Source: Heliopora coerulea (lineage: Eukaryota; Cnidaria; Anthozoa; Scleralcyonacea; Helioporidae). Taken from it: a stretch of 64,000 nt of DNA. Below the pieces are notes generated by a model, which did not search any database, was not told where the DNA came from, and worked only from the letters and a program-made list of their open reading frames with translations. The stretch lies in the NCBI GenBank assembly GCA_030142905.1, contig JASJOG010000334.1, forward strand, positions 22,501 to 86,500. The letters are read 5' to 3'. This document shows positions 19,983 through 32,412 of the stretch, piece by piece (position 1 is the stretch's first letter; every line of letters starts with the position of its first letter). The position numbers and the translations under genes are program-made.

Positions 19983-21425
19983 TGTTCAGACGTGGTAGCT
20001 CTGGTATGGTCTCTCTTTCGTTGGAACTGTAGCCTTCAGCTTCCACTTCTTCATAAAAACTCGTCGCTTGTGGTGTAAGCCATTTACGAAGCATGTTGAC
20101 GTGGTAAATTCTTGTCTTCTTCCTCTTTCCTCCAGTTTCAATTTCATAGTTTACGGCTCCTACTTTCCTTTTTACTCTAAATGGACCTTGCCATTTAGCT
20201 TTTAGTTTATTGGTGCTAGATGGTAACAGTATCAGGACTTCGTCTCCTTCGTGGAATTCTCGAACCCTGGCTTTCTGGTCATACCATTTCTTCTAACGTT
20301 TCTGTGCTCTTGCTAAATTGGTTTGAGCTATCTCCATAGTTCCTGACAGTCTTTTCCTCATTTTGATTACGTATGATATAACACCTTCCGAACTTTTTCG
20401 ATCTGCTTCCCACGTTTTTCTGAGGATATCCAAAGGGCCACGAACATGTCTACCGAACAAAAGTTCGAAAGAAGAGAACCCTGTCGACTCATTAGGTACT
20501 CCCTGTAAGCAAACAAAAGGAAGGGAAACCATCGGTCCCACTCCATCGGGTAGTCTTCTGCCATTAGGGTTGGAGTATCATTAAAACATTCCACCAGGCG
20601 ATCCGTCAGGGGATGATAAGGACTTGTACGTATTGGGGTAATTTTCAACATTCGGTATACTTCCTTCAGGAGCTGTGAGGTAAAGTTGGATCCCTGGTCA
20701 GTGAGGATCTCTTGATGGACACCCATTCGGGAAAAGAACTTGCCTAACTCTTTTGCTATGGTCTCTGCTTCAATATTCTTCAGTGGTACTGCTTCAGGAT
20801 ATCTTGTACTATAATCACAGATAACCAAGATGTATTTGTTGCCAGACTTACTTCGAATCAATAGGCCTACGATATCCATGGCTATTCTTTGAAATGGTTC
20901 CCCGATAATTGGTAAAGGTACCAGGTGGGTTTGTTTTATATTCCTTGGTCCAGCAGACGTTTGGCATGTTCCACAGGATTTACAGTTTTGGCTCACATCA
21001 TGAATAATCCCAGGCCAATAGAATCTTGCCAACAAACGATCTAACGCTTTCTTTTGGCCCAAATGCCCGCCCATGGATATATTTTGCGCCACTTCGAGCG
21101 CCAGTTTACGGCATTTTGTCGGCAGAATAAGCTGTTCTATCGTTCTACGATTCTCTTGGTCAGCATCTTTGGAACTCCAAAGTCGGTATAATATTCCTTC
21201 TCTCTTGAAAAAGATCCCTGTGTTTCGCATTTGGGCTTCCTCTGTAATGACTCGTCGAATTGGCTCTAGAGTCGGGTCGGTTTCTTGTAGGGTTTGAAAC
21301 TCTTGCTTAGTAATGTTTAGGATAGTTGATGAAAAATGTTCTTGGCTGTCTATTCCCTCAGGGTCCTTTTGCTTATCTCCTTCATCGGTAGCGGCAATAT
21401 TCTCATCCCTTTTATCATCTGTCAA
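19983..21425 (-). pseudogene. LTR-retrotransposon integrase with GPY/F-like tail, broken
   Basis: The N-terminal HHCC zinc-binding motif is present (HLGQKKALDRLL...CKSCGTCQ). The catalytic core has FQRIAMDIVG, ILTDQGSNF and a glutamate in RLVECFN in place of the usual VERFN context. A frame change near 20370-20540 moves the reading to a second frame. After a further stop near 20293 the region continues as a GPY/F-like module (KAKWQGPFRV, then NYEIE). It follows the protease and precedes the reverse transcriptase. Confidence 0.85.
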
Positions 21426-21488
21426 GGGGTCTGTGTTGTTCGTAGTAGTTCCACCTTGCTGAGAAACAACTGTTCGCGAATGAACACT

Positions 21489-22313
21489 CTACCATACTTT
21501 CTTCGCTTGACGTCTTTCTCTCTTCGTCTTTCTCGATTTAGGTTCACCTTCGAAACTGCTGTCATCCAACTGAGGTAAAATTGTCTGGTCGTCTTCTTCC
21601 GTTTCCTCTTGGTCACTTTCTAACAGTTTTCTTGGTTGAACTCCGGATGTGATTTCTTTGGTGAGGGCAGTCGCTTCTTCTTTCTCCTTCTTCTTCTTTT
21701 GTATTCTCGTGAGGACAGTATAAGCTTCTTGTTCCCGTATGGCTAATTCCAATAGGTTCCCAATGTCTCGACCCAGAAGAACAGGTCTCGACAATGTTGG
21801 TGATACTCCTGCGCGTACATTATATATTTGGTCGTTGATGTTGATTTCTATGTTGGCTGTTGGATAAACAACTGAGTCTCCATGTGCACATGTGATGTGG
21901 AGTTCGTCATTTCTGTTTATTTTCTCGTCTTCCACTAAATCTTGGTGTACCAGCGTACAGGAAGCCCCAGAATCTACCAATAGTTCAGCAAGCTTTCCTT
22001 CCACTAGTCCTTGGCACACGTATTCTCGGTCTCTTGATTGATAATTGGTAACACTTCTCTTTGCTTTCCTTGCGTTGTCACAGAAGAAATTCCCAACACT
22101 GTTTCTTTCTTTGGTCCTCGGAAAGGCTATAGGGCATCTGCTTGCAATGTGTCCTGATTTTCCACATCGATAACATGTCAAGTTTGTCTCCCGCTTTTTG
22201 GTATTTTCACTTCGTTTCCTGTCTTCTCTCGACTCTGGGAGTATGTTTCCATCTTTTTTGTTGTGGTTCTGCTGTCGCACGCAAAGTGTCTGGGCAAACC
22301 ATATTTCAAACAT
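21489..22313 (-). pseudogene. Zinc knuckle and aspartic protease region
   Basis: This encodes a CCHC knuckle (CYRCGKSGHIASRC near 22130-22180) and, about 70 residues on, an aspartic protease with the active site LLVDSGASCTL and the downstream LLGRD motif. A charged linker follows towards the integrase. The reading frame is open across this part. In an active element it would be the gag-pol junction. Confidence 0.8.
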
Positions 22314-23158
22314 ATTTTGCTCCCCTTTGTCATGCCGAATGTGCCTTCTCTGGCCGAAATAATATCATCGGCTATCGTCCCAGCTTCTCCCGCTGTCTTT
22401 GGCTTTCTTTCTCTCACTCCTAGCTGCAGCTCAAGGGGCATTGTATTCACTAACTGTTCTCCGATGATAACGTCAACCAATTCTTCTTTGTTGCGTTCAT
22501 TTGGCTTTAACCACTTTTTCAAAAGATCTCGTAATCGTACTTAAATCTGGACGTAACTTTCTCCTGGTTTCTTCTTAATATTTCTGAACCTTTTTCGATA
22601 TGCTTCTTCGTTTATATTGTACCTCTTAAGACTAGCTTGCTTCACCTCAGGGAAATCTTGGGATTTTGCCGAATCCATGTTAGCATAGGCAGCTTGAGGT
22701 TTTTCGGTTAACAATGGCGCCAACTTTCACACCCAAACGTTATTTGGCCATTTGTAAGCATTAGTCACGCTTTCAAACATTGTCAAGAAATGTTCAATAT
22801 CGTCCGTGACCTTCAATTTCTGCAGTCGTGCTTCCCGTGTTTTCGTATTATCATCGATTTTCGAAGATGGCTTAACTCCATTTTGATCCTCTACATTCAA
22901 ATGTTCATACCACTCTCTTCTTTCTTTCTCGCATTGTTCGATCCACACACGCTTGTCTTCTTCTTCTGTTTGTAATCGCTCAGCAAATATTCTCTTCTGT
23001 TCTAGCAGCCTCTCATCTCGTTCCTTCTCATCCTCTCTTCGACGTTCTTCTCTTCTCTTGTCTTCATCTGCTCTCCTCTCTGCCATTGATTCAATCATTT
23101 GCAAAAAATTGCTGGTTCCGTGCCTCTTGTCGTTGTTTTTCTTCTTTTCTTTCTTCAA
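22178..23158 (-). pseudogene. gag with SCAN-like domain, frameshifted
   Basis: The N-terminal part (from 23158) is a long Arg/Glu-rich coiled coil followed by a capsid-like segment (DIEHFLTMFESVTNAYKWP). The central piece (22541-22723) continues it in another frame (APLLTEKPQAAYANMDS). The C-terminal piece (22178-22522) resembles the SCAN-like dimerisation module of Gmr1-type gag proteins (GEQLVNTMPLELQLGVRERK). At least two frame breaks separate the parts. Confidence 0.7.
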
Positions 23159-23385
23159 GAAAGTATCGTAAAAGTTCGCTCACTGTGCTACCTTCGGATA
23201 CATCTTCAGAATCTCCTGAATCTTTCGCTCGTTAACTCTTTACCTTCTCAGCCATTAGTCTTCTCTCTGTTTGTCGCTTGATCATTTCAGCTCCACCGAA
23301 ATACGTAAACAATGTTTGACTTCTCCCTTGAGATTCACTTACTGACGGTTTATAGTCTTCAGTGAACTGGGCTTTTCGCCTAAAT

Positions 23386-23403
23386 ATCCCACCGCTGCCA
23401 CCA
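23386..23403 (-). other. Primer binding site
   Basis: Two bases inside the 5' LTR the minus strand reads tggtggcagcggtgggat. It begins with TGG, the complement of a tRNA CCA end. I did not identify the tRNA. Confidence 0.6.
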
Positions 23404-23405
23404 AA

Positions 23406-23598
23406 TGTGGTGGATTTACCTCCAGATTGTAAACACAAATATAATTCTCTACTTCGTCAAACGTCTTCACTGTTACAAGCTATGTTTTACCCGCTGAAAT
23501 ATGTTGTTCTCACGCTACTTGAGGGTCACACCCCATTACTAGTTAGCTTAACTAAATATTAACGCAATATTAACTTGTCCCTTAAATATATCGTCACA
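23406..23598 (-). repeat. 5' LTR
   Basis: Direct copy of 17498-17690, with TG...CA ends and the atcaa target duplication directly outside. Confidence 0.85.
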
Positions 23599-23603
23599 AT
23601 CAA

Positions 23604-24441
23604 AAAGTACAAACTTTAAGCCGTTAATACTGATATTTGAAATTACTATATGGTATGGGAAACGGTAGGCTATTGTACCGAAAATGAAGCAATTTAATCA
23701 AGCCCAGCATTGAATACTCGACCAGCTTTAATGCCGGTAATTTACAACCTCGACTTCGTAGATAACTTCGTAAACAACCAACAGATATTCAAATCACTCA
23801 GAAACCGTATTGACTATTGTTCTGCCAGCACACAACCAAGGAACCTGCATGTTCACAGATTACTTTTATGTGAGCAACAGTGCATGTTTTCGTGTTAAAT
23901 GACAAAAACCAAGCAATGCTTGATTCTCCAGAGGCAGACATTGAAAGACTCTTTGGTATAAAAAACCAATGTTTCGAGAACGAAGGGAGATGATAAGTGG
24001 TCATGCACCAAAATCCCAGTGTTTATTTATTGTGGACGATCAACAATTGTTTTAGAACCGTGTTGGTCCATTCGTGTACAAGTACATAATGTACATTCCG
24101 CACAGATCCTGATATTTCCTGATACTTCCTAATACAGCGTAACACTTCTTTCTTGAAATCTAGACATTCCGGAACATGTAAAAAATTTAATTTCTGGCGA
24201 CGTTTCTCGTTTGTCTGTTTTAATCTTAAATAGATTTAACGTTTGTCTGTTGATTATATGTTAGTCGACTTTTTTTTCATTTGAAATATTAGACTAGAAC
24301 CTCGTTTACATTTACAGGATTAAATCCAAAATCAGCATTTTTCCTTCACCGTGCCCATAAAGTTTTGCAAAGATCAGTGATAACGTTAAAATTCAGCATG
24401 TGATAATGACTATTACATCTTAATAAGAAGAGGGGTTGAAA
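23604..24441. other. Upstream region of the LRR-Roc-COR gene
   Basis: No coding frame or repeat recognised. It should hold the promoter and 5' untranslated region of the gene starting at 24442. Upstream non-coding exons cannot be excluded. Confidence 0.5.
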
Positions 24442-27400
24442 ATGAGCGAAAGTTTTTTTACCACAAACGTTGTCAATAGTTCAACCGATGATCAGTATGG
24501 AGACGTGATCGACCTTACAGCTGCCGATGATTCGGTAAAGTCTATTCCTTCCGAAGTTTTAAATCATCCACAAGTCAAGAAAATTCTACTTCTTCGTCAA
24601 AGTTTGCCGCGATTTCTGGAAAGTAACGTCGGTAATTTGGGCCGCCATATTTCAATTTGCGGATTTGACGAGTGCAAGGACAACAACTCGGCTTATCAAA
24701 GATCTGAATACAATAAATACTTGTGGAAGACCTGTCAGCTCGAGACTGATCAACATGGTCTCATTCGTCTGGACATACGATGCAAAGTATTGTTCCAAGA
24801 TCAGCTTTTCCCTTCAAGCAAAAAGAAATTACGGCGACTAACAGTGAGACATTATGAAACTGGTGTAATTAATCGTCTTGACAAGGACACTGTTAATGAT
24901 TTAGAAGAACTGATTATTGCGAGTGGGGAACCAGGAGACACGTTAACTGTAAATGTTGGTAGGGGAGGAAGGACTAAATGGATCGAAAGTTTCCCTGAAA
25001 TTTCTTTACAGGATATTGCTTTAGAAACGTCAGACAGTGAAGTAATTCAGCTTGACGTTTCATCAGAATGCCGCCAAATTTCTCTTAAGGATATGTCAAA
25101 GCTTGAAAAGTTCTTGTTATTTGCCGATGGAAAGAAGATTTTACCAACACAAATGGATCAACCACGCAACCTTCAAGATTTCTACATCTTTGATGATCCA
25201 ATAGGTGATCATTTCCAGTTATCATGCAATGTTTTAAATCTACGAAAACTTGTCTTGTACAACTGCGGACTAACGACCTTTCCTTCAGCCATAACTACGA
25301 TGAAAGAGCTGGAGGTACTTGGGTTGTATTTCAATGATTTCCAGGACCAATCAGTTTCAGTTCGTGAGCTTGTGAAACTGAAGCGACTTACGATTTTCAG
25401 TTGTAACTTAAATGCTTCTCCGAAAGGACTCGAAGATCTAAACAGTTTAGAAGATCTGAACCTCGCGTGGAACAAAGAGCTTCGCAAACAGCCATTTTCT
25501 ATTACTAGAATGAAGAATTTGAAGAAGCTGAATATGTTCGGGTGTGGTCTTGAAAAGTTCCCGGATGGACTGGAAAATTGCATTACTCTTGAAGTTCTAG
25601 TCCTTTCCTCCAACGCCAACTTCGGCAAGCAGCCATTTTCAATTAGTAAGCTTAAGAATTTGAAGAGGCTAGATATGAATAACTGTGGTCTTGAAAAGTT
25701 TCCGAATGGACTGGAAACTTGCATTAGTTTAGAAAATCTATGCCTTTCCTCCAACGCCAACCTTGGCAAGCAGCCATTTTCAATTCGTAAGCTAAAGAAT
25801 TTGAAGGGGCTAGATATGAGTAACTGTGGTCTTGAAAAGTTCCCGAATGGACTGGAAAATTGCATTAGTTTAGAAGATCTCGACCTTTCCTTCAACGACA
25901 ACCTTGGCAAGCAGCCATTTTCAATTCCTCAGCTAAAGAATTTGAAGAAGCTAGATATGAGGAACTGTGGTCTTGAAAAGTTCCTGGATGGACTTGAAAA
26001 ATGCATTAGTTTAGAAGATCTCGACCTTTCCTTCAACGCCAACCTTGGCAAGCAGCGATTTTCAATTCCTCAGCTAAAGAATTTGAAGAAGCTACGTATG
26101 AGTGAGTGTAGTCTTGAAAAGTTCCCAGATGGACTGGAAAATTGCATTAGTTTAGAAGACCTAAACCTTTCCTCCAACGGCAACATTGGCAAGCAGCCAT
26201 TTTCAATTCGTAAGCTAAAGAATTTGAAGAAGGTGGATGTGAGTTGCTGTAGTCTTAAAACCTTCCCGGATGGACTCGAATATTGCGTTAGTTTAGAAGT
26301 TCTGGACCTTTCCTTGAACGGTAACTTTGGTAGAAAGCAATTTTCGATTACTGAACTAAAGAATTTGAAAAATCTGAATGTGAGTTACTGTGATCTTAAA
26401 AAGTTCCCGGATGGACTGGGAAATTGCATTAGTTTAGAAAGGCTGAACCTTTGGGGGAACAACTACCTGGGTAAGAAGCCATTTTCTATTACTGGACTGA
26501 AGAATTTGAAGAAGCTGAATATGGGTCACTTAGGTCTTAAAAAGTTTCCTAATGGACTGGAAAATTGCGTTAGTTTAGAAGTTCTCAACCTTTCCTCCAA
26601 CGACAATCTTGGCAAGGAGCCATTTTCAATTCGTAAGCTAAAGAATTTGAAGAAGCTATTTATGAGGAACTGTGGTCTTAAAAAGTTCCCGGATGGACTG
26701 GAAAACTGCATTAGTTTACAAGAACTTAACTTTTCCGGTAACAAAAACCTTGGGAAGCAGCCGTTTTCAATTACTGAACTCAAGAATTTGAAGAAGCTGG
26801 ATATAAGTAATTGTGGTTCTAAAAAATTTCCGGATGGGCTTGAAAATAACATTAGTTTGGAACATGTTGATCTTTCACGCAATAACCTAGCTGACAAAGA
26901 ATTTTCAATCCCCAACTCATCGCCACTGGAAACACTTCAGTTAGGAAACTGTAAACTGGACCATATACCACATGCTGTATTCAACCTTCCCAATCTCGCC
27001 CAGTTAGATATGCGTTCAAACAAACTGAAAGAATTGCCTGCACGTTTTACTACGTTAATAGATAAGAATGTGAAATTTGACCTTGGAGATAATGCACTAG
27101 GTAAGCCGCCACAAGTTATCTGCAACAGACCTAACGCGATTTTGCAATATTTCAAGGACCTTGCCAAATTCGGTACAGTTCACTCCAAACGACTTAGGGT
27201 GCAGGTGATTGGAAATTCTGGCGCTGGGAAAACGAGTCTGATTAACGGTTTATTGATGGGACAGTCAAAGTTGACAGAACCAGAGGAGAGAACAGAGGGT
27301 GTTGAGATCAGACAGTGGATTCCAGATCCTGCGATTGAAGATCTTGAACTAGAATTCTGGGATTTCGGCGGTCAGATGGAGTACCAAAGTGTAAGCCATT

Positions 27401-29209
27401 ACTTCATCGAACAGCATTCCTTGTTTCTTTTAGTTGTCGATTTGTCATCATATAGAAGGACTGGTAAATCGTATCATAAAAATGCTGGCAAGTGGATTGA
27501 TGAGTTAAAGAGCATTGTACTTCGACCAGCCATAGTGGTGGCTGCAACAAAATCCGACCTAGTTGACGAAAGCAGTTTAAAAGATAGGTGTAAGCATATG
27601 TTGGCTGAAATTACCAAACAAGAAAAAGAAGACATGGCGTCAATAGAAAGTGATAAAGAGCAATTAGATAAATCCAATAATTCCAACAGCAATCGAATTG
27701 AAAAGCTAGAGTCATTGATAAGAGAGAGGCCGGTTCTCCCTGCCAGCATTGTGTATGCATCAGATCAGAAGAATTGGCCTGCTGAAACAAAAACAGTTAT
27801 TGTTGTTGCATCTGCTGGAAGAGGAGATGAAAAAGCCACAGATGAAGAATCCACAGACGAAGAATCTGCAGATGAAGAATCCACAGACGAAGAATCTGCA
27901 GATGAAGAATCCACAGACGAAGAATTCGCAAATGAAAAGGACACAGGTGAAGCATCCATAGTTGAAGAATCCCCATCTGAAGTCGCCTTACGTGATGAAT
28001 TCACTCAAGAATTGTCAGATGAGGCTGAGCGCTATGGCCTAATGTTCTTGAAACAGGTGCTTCTCCGAATTGGAAGTGACAAAGATTTGTTTCCTCATCT
28101 GAAAACCACTCTGCCATCATTATGGGTCAAAATTGAAGAACTGTTGCCAGACTTGAGGAAAGAAATAAAAGAAGTGAAAGGCCCTCAATATCTAACATTT
28201 GACGAGATGCGAAACTGGTTTTGTAAACACCATCAAGAATTTGAAAAAGAGGTTGAGAGAAAAGTGACTTTGAGCGCTGTCCTTGATTATCTGGTTACTC
28301 TTGGAAAGGTTTTACGATTTGAACGCGTAGAACAGCTTCGAGATTTTGTGTTTCCAGATCCTGAATGGTTGATCATGTTGATCAAGAATGTCGTTCACCA
28401 CGATTTATGTTCTCACCTTCAGCACAAGACTGATTTCAAATACTTCGACATGGACGATATAAAGTTTGAAAATGAGAAGAAGCAACTGATTGATCGTGGA
28501 TTGCTGTCCGAGTCCCTCTTACGATGTATTTGGTATGATGCAGTCCCTAAAGAAACTGACTTTGAGAACCTTGCTCATTTGCTATATCATTTTGACGTGG
28601 GATATCAGATGACGACGAAGGAAGCAGAGATTGAAGGAAAAGAAATCGGCAAGAGGTACATATTAATCCCAGCACTTATGCCAAAGGCTCGTCCTAGTGT
28701 TCTTGATGAGAAATGGCCAGAAAATACTCCTGAAGACTATTTCGAAGCAAAAAGCGTGTACAAATTTTGCAGTAGAGTTCCTGTTGGCCTGTTTGAACGG
28801 CAAATGGTCCGTTCCCATCAAGGTTCGGACTATATGTTGCACTGGAAGGAAGGATTCTATGGAGTTTACAATGTGGAGAAAGCAGACGAGGTGAAATTCT
28901 GCGTAACGAAGCGTAGTTTTCAAACCAACACAATTGAATTTACGGCCAGAATTGCAAAGAGTGGCCAAACGAACAACGTATGGAAAGCTGTTTTACGTCT
29001 TCACCAGATCTTTGCAAAGATGGTGAAGGAATTGTGGCCTGAACTTCGCTACAAAATTTACAATAAATGTCACGAATGCAACAAGTGCCATCACGAAATG
29101 GACTTCGAAAGGCTTTTGAGGGCACCAAACAGCTACCGAGAAACAGTTGTCTGCAACGACACTGCTCAAGCTGGCCTAAATAAAGAGAGATCAGTCTATC
29201 CTCCTGCAG
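24442..29209 (+). CDS. LRR-Roc-COR protein, exon 1 of a proposed five-exon gene
   Basis: The exon runs from ATG 24442 (MSESFFTTN) to the donor ctgcag/gtatat, ending in phase 1 after 1,589 codons. Residues about 270-890 are roughly 25 leucine-rich repeats in 47-residue double units. A Roc GTPase follows: P-loop GNSGAGKTS at 924-932, DFGGQ at 974-978, TKSD at 1036-1039. An acidic Thr/Ser-Asp-Glu-Glu repeat (about 1129-1172) interrupts the region before COR (about 1185-1540). A CHECNKCHH cluster lies near the end. Roco proteins are GTP-binding signalling scaffolds; this domain order resembles MFHAS1-type Roco proteins. Without splicing the frame ends 10 codons later at 29235, so a shorter protein from this exon alone is possible. 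Confidence 0.9.
25490..26900 (+). repeat. 141-bp tandem repeats coding for paired LRRs
   Basis: The segment ccattttcaattcgtaagct recurs about every 141 bases (for example 25633, 25774, 25915, 26056, 26197). Each period encodes two leucine-rich repeats of 23-24 residues. The close similarity of neighbouring units points to recent tandem expansion of the ligand-binding array. Confidence 0.85.
27826..27960 (+). repeat. Acidic codon repeat between Roc and COR
   Basis: A 15-30 base unit encoding TDEES/ADEES is repeated about six times, giving a highly acidic low-complexity linker. Confidence 0.85.
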
Positions 29210-29995
29210 GTATATCTTTTGTAAGCTTTTTGTAATTTTTTGGTAAGGCTTTTTTAAGATTTCGCCTATAGGAAATTAAGCCTTAAAGTGGGAAGTGGAC
29301 GTATTCTAGATGGACATAATGAAAGTTTTTGCAACTCCCCTTTTACTTTACTTCAGGATTATCAAGTGTTTTGAAAAGAGATTAACAGAAAAATACCTGC
29401 CACGTGTGCTTATATCCAACCACCGCTATTTAAAGAGAGTTTGGCAAAAGTCGAGGCTCATAAATTGAACTAAGAACGCGACTAACAGAGATCAATGAGA
29501 TCTATTCCTTGATCCATGAGGACGGCGGACAATTAATCAATCCCCATCGACGATAACATCGCTGACGTTAAGCTCCTGTTAAGTTAAGCTCCTGTCGACG
29601 AACACACTCACTCCTGATGATGGCACTAGACTCAAGTATCGAATCGTTGAGTTTCTAGCTCCGGTATTTCACGAAGTGAAAGTTTCCTTCCAGATGTCTC
29701 CAAGATATCAGTCGAATGTTTTCTTTTGTTTTTATTTTGTATAGTTGCATAATGCAGCTCACGGTTAGTTCGTCTTGGGGTTTCAGCGGACTTAGTCGTT
29801 CGGTCCAAAAATTTTTGCTTTCTATTGTAGGTTCTAAGGTAATAGCGTAGTTTGACAATATTCAAATTGAAAAATTTCAAGGAACTTTTCCTGTTTGCTG
29901 TAGTTGGGGATTTAAAGAAGTAATTTTTGTTCACAAATTGGAAAGTACGTTTATCAAGACCAATTGAAAATATTCTCCTTTTTAATCTTATACAG

Positions 29996-30043
29996 AGGTT
30001 GTGGAAGCATTTAAGAAAGAAACGAGTTCAACTAAAAGTTCAG
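29996..30043 (+). CDS. Proposed exon 2 of the LRR-Roc-COR-Death gene
   Basis: This 48-nt exon lies between a good acceptor (tttttaatcttatacag) and a donor (ttcag/gtaaac), phase 1 at both ends, encoding EVVEAFKKETSSTKSS. It has no domain of its own. Support comes only from the splice sites and the phase match with exons 1 and 3; it may be optional. Confidence 0.5.
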
Positions 30044-31389
30044 GTAAACATAGTTTTTCATTACACATGTTAGATTTTAACAAATTTTGGAAATGCCGTA
30101 CGTATACCGGTGAAATAACGGATTTTAGTGTAATTACACAGGTTATAATTGAAAGTCCTGCATGGTTATTGGTCAGAGAATTATGTCATAAATCTCAATA
30201 TTCACTTACAGAAGAATGTAACAGTGAAGGCTCTGAAGCAAGATGGCGGTTACATTTGTAAATGTTACCAAGGAGGTGTTAAAAGTGAATACTCACCTGT
30301 GTAATTATACTAATTAACTTCGTCTCATTTTGCCTTTAGCGAACAATTGTTAAACGTCAGAACATTGGCTTTCGTCACTGTCGGTACATTATTCAGATAC
30401 ATAGATAACTTTTTGGAGGGAAAATTTCTGGACTAGTTATAAAGCTAATGAACGAGAGAAACTGGTATTTTTGCCGAATAAAACATTTCTCATATCAAAT
30501 TGTTGTAAAACAGTAATATTGCTTTCGACATTATGAATGTTGTACATTGATATTAGTCATGTTTTGCAGAGAAGCCCTCAATCTTTGTTAGCTCCGAGAC
30601 TTGTGGTCAATCATGGCTGCCCTGTACAGTACACTACTCTGCTTTGATGCGTTACAAACTAGTGGTTTCTTATGCTATATGCATCCGAGTTAAAATTGTA
30701 CTGCCTCCGAGCACATGCTTTTTGAGAAGAGCTGTGTTCTAAAATAATTTCTTTTAATAATTGAATCTCAAAAACCAATTTCTTTCATAATTTCTTTTAG
30801 TAGTGCTTAGGCAACGATCGAGAAGTTGATTTATTTTAAAACAGAACCGAAAAATGTCATTCTTAACTTGTAATTCAAGTAAAAAAAATAGACTAGAAGG
30901 TATATATGGTAATATTTCGAGTCTAGGCCTCCCCGTAACGCCCCTATTGTTCAAAAGAGGAACTACATGCAACGTGTAATAGAAAAATAACTGTTAAATA
31001 TGATGTGAAGTAAAAAGAAGTAACTGTGTTACACATGCTCACAGGAGCAGTAACTGACAGTTTACCATTCCTTAAGATCTGATGTTTTGAAAAAAGTCTC
31101 TGACAAATCATTGGAAATGGGTTTTTTGCCACTAAGAATTCAAAACATTTTAATTGTAGGATTTCCATATTTAGCCCTTTCCCACAAACTAACGTATTAT
31201 CTCAACACGGAAACCCGACCCTAACAACGATATCCTTTACTCTGATCTCATTTTGGTTATGTCTGAAAATCCCTCCAAAGACAGGTAGAAGATAATGTTC
31301 CTTCAAGTCAACATCATCCAGTTCCTAAAATTCCGAAGTATCTTTTTATGAGTACTATTCGTATTTTGACGTTTTGGTTTTCATTATTA
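30044..31389. other. Intron 2, first part
   Basis: AT-rich, no coding frame or named repeat recognised. Confidence 0.5.
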
Positions 31390-32240
31390 CTACGATTACT
31401 ATCAATAACATTATTATTATTATAGTTATTGTTATTGTTACTCTCATTGTTAATGTCATTGTCATTATTGTTATTATTATTACAACTAGTACACCACCCA
31501 ACTAAGGACAGCGAAAAGGGTCTCAGCCTGCTACAGGCACCCAGGATGCCGCCAGGTAAGGCCGCAACAGACATTGCGTATTTCAGGGAACTTGTGGGGT
31601 CAGGAAATTTTAACAGCCCTTACCCACCCAACTTTTCCAATCAGGAAGGAATAAGGGATATACAGCCCTCTAAATTCCCTGAAAGTACTCCCCGATGCAC
31701 ATATTCAGTCCGACCTTAACGGTACTCTTTTGTACGTCCAACCAGTTAAGGTCAGTTTAGGTGTGCCGCTGCAAGGGTTAAGTCTGAATATTGTTTTATT
31801 CTTAGACTAGTGCAGATCTGTTTCACCATTTAAGGCTGGTATATCCTCAACCAACTAAGGTCAGGGGCATCAGCCTGCTGTACAGATTTTCTTCTAGTCC
31901 TTGGGCTAACAGGGCAGGTTTGTCAACGCCTGAAGGTAGTGTACTTGCAGCTGCTAGCCAATTAAGGCCAGCTGAGGCTTTCGGCTACCTGTCTACCCAG
32001 CTGGCAAGGCAAGGACGCCTCTTCCTAGGTCACCTTATCAAAGCCTGCTCGTTTTATGGAGGTCACTGGCTCCGAATCAATGTCCTGCCTACCTACTTCT
32101 GGTTTTATGTCAGAGTTTCCTTCTCCTAGATAAGTTGCCATCCAAGGCTAAAGAGTTTTATCTATCCTTGGCTAAGGGGTTGCTGGCACTTGTGAAAGTT
32201 GCTAACCCGGAATCTGGTGGGCGGGAGCGTCCAGATTCCC
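31390..32240 (-). repeat. Non-coding retroelement copy R1 with AAT-rich tail
   Basis: The block resembles 37230-37924 in scattered segments, for example tagtccttgggctaacag against tagtccttaggctaacag. At its low-coordinate end it carries an ATT/GTT-rich microsatellite (about 31395-31490), the position of a 3' tail on the minus strand. No coding frame is recognised, so it may be a SINE or a LINE untranslated end. Confidence 0.45.
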
Positions 32241-32373
32241 CTAGTAGGCTGAAGCTGTGCTTGTTCCTACTCCCGTGCCCATATTATTATTGAGGAAAGT
32301 CAGCTCATACGAGCCAATAAAGTCGTTTAGCCCAAATTGCCATATTATGCCAATGCGGGCACATGTTCCATAA

Positions 32374-32412
<39 letters not shown>

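Larger units (their letters stand above)
17498..23598 (-). mobile_element. Gmr1-like Ty3/Gypsy LTR retrotransposon, internally rearranged
   Basis: Two 193-bp direct repeats starting tgtggtgg and ending gtcaca bound the element, and the 5-bp sequence atcaa flanks both sides (17493-17497 and 23599-23603). On the minus strand the order is LTR, primer site, gag, zinc knuckle and protease, integrase, GPY/F-like region, reverse transcriptase, then about 1.6 kb of unrelated sequence with two opposite-strand SAM exons, polypurine tract, LTR. Integrase before reverse transcriptase is the arrangement of the Gmr1 group, in contrast to ordinary Gypsy. The LTRs differ at roughly 10 positions, so the insertion is old. 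All coding parts carry stops or frameshifts. Confidence 0.85.

Noticed and set aside
25209..25910. Minus-strand frames opposite the LRR array
   Set aside because: Shadow frames of the repeated LRR codons with no independent support.
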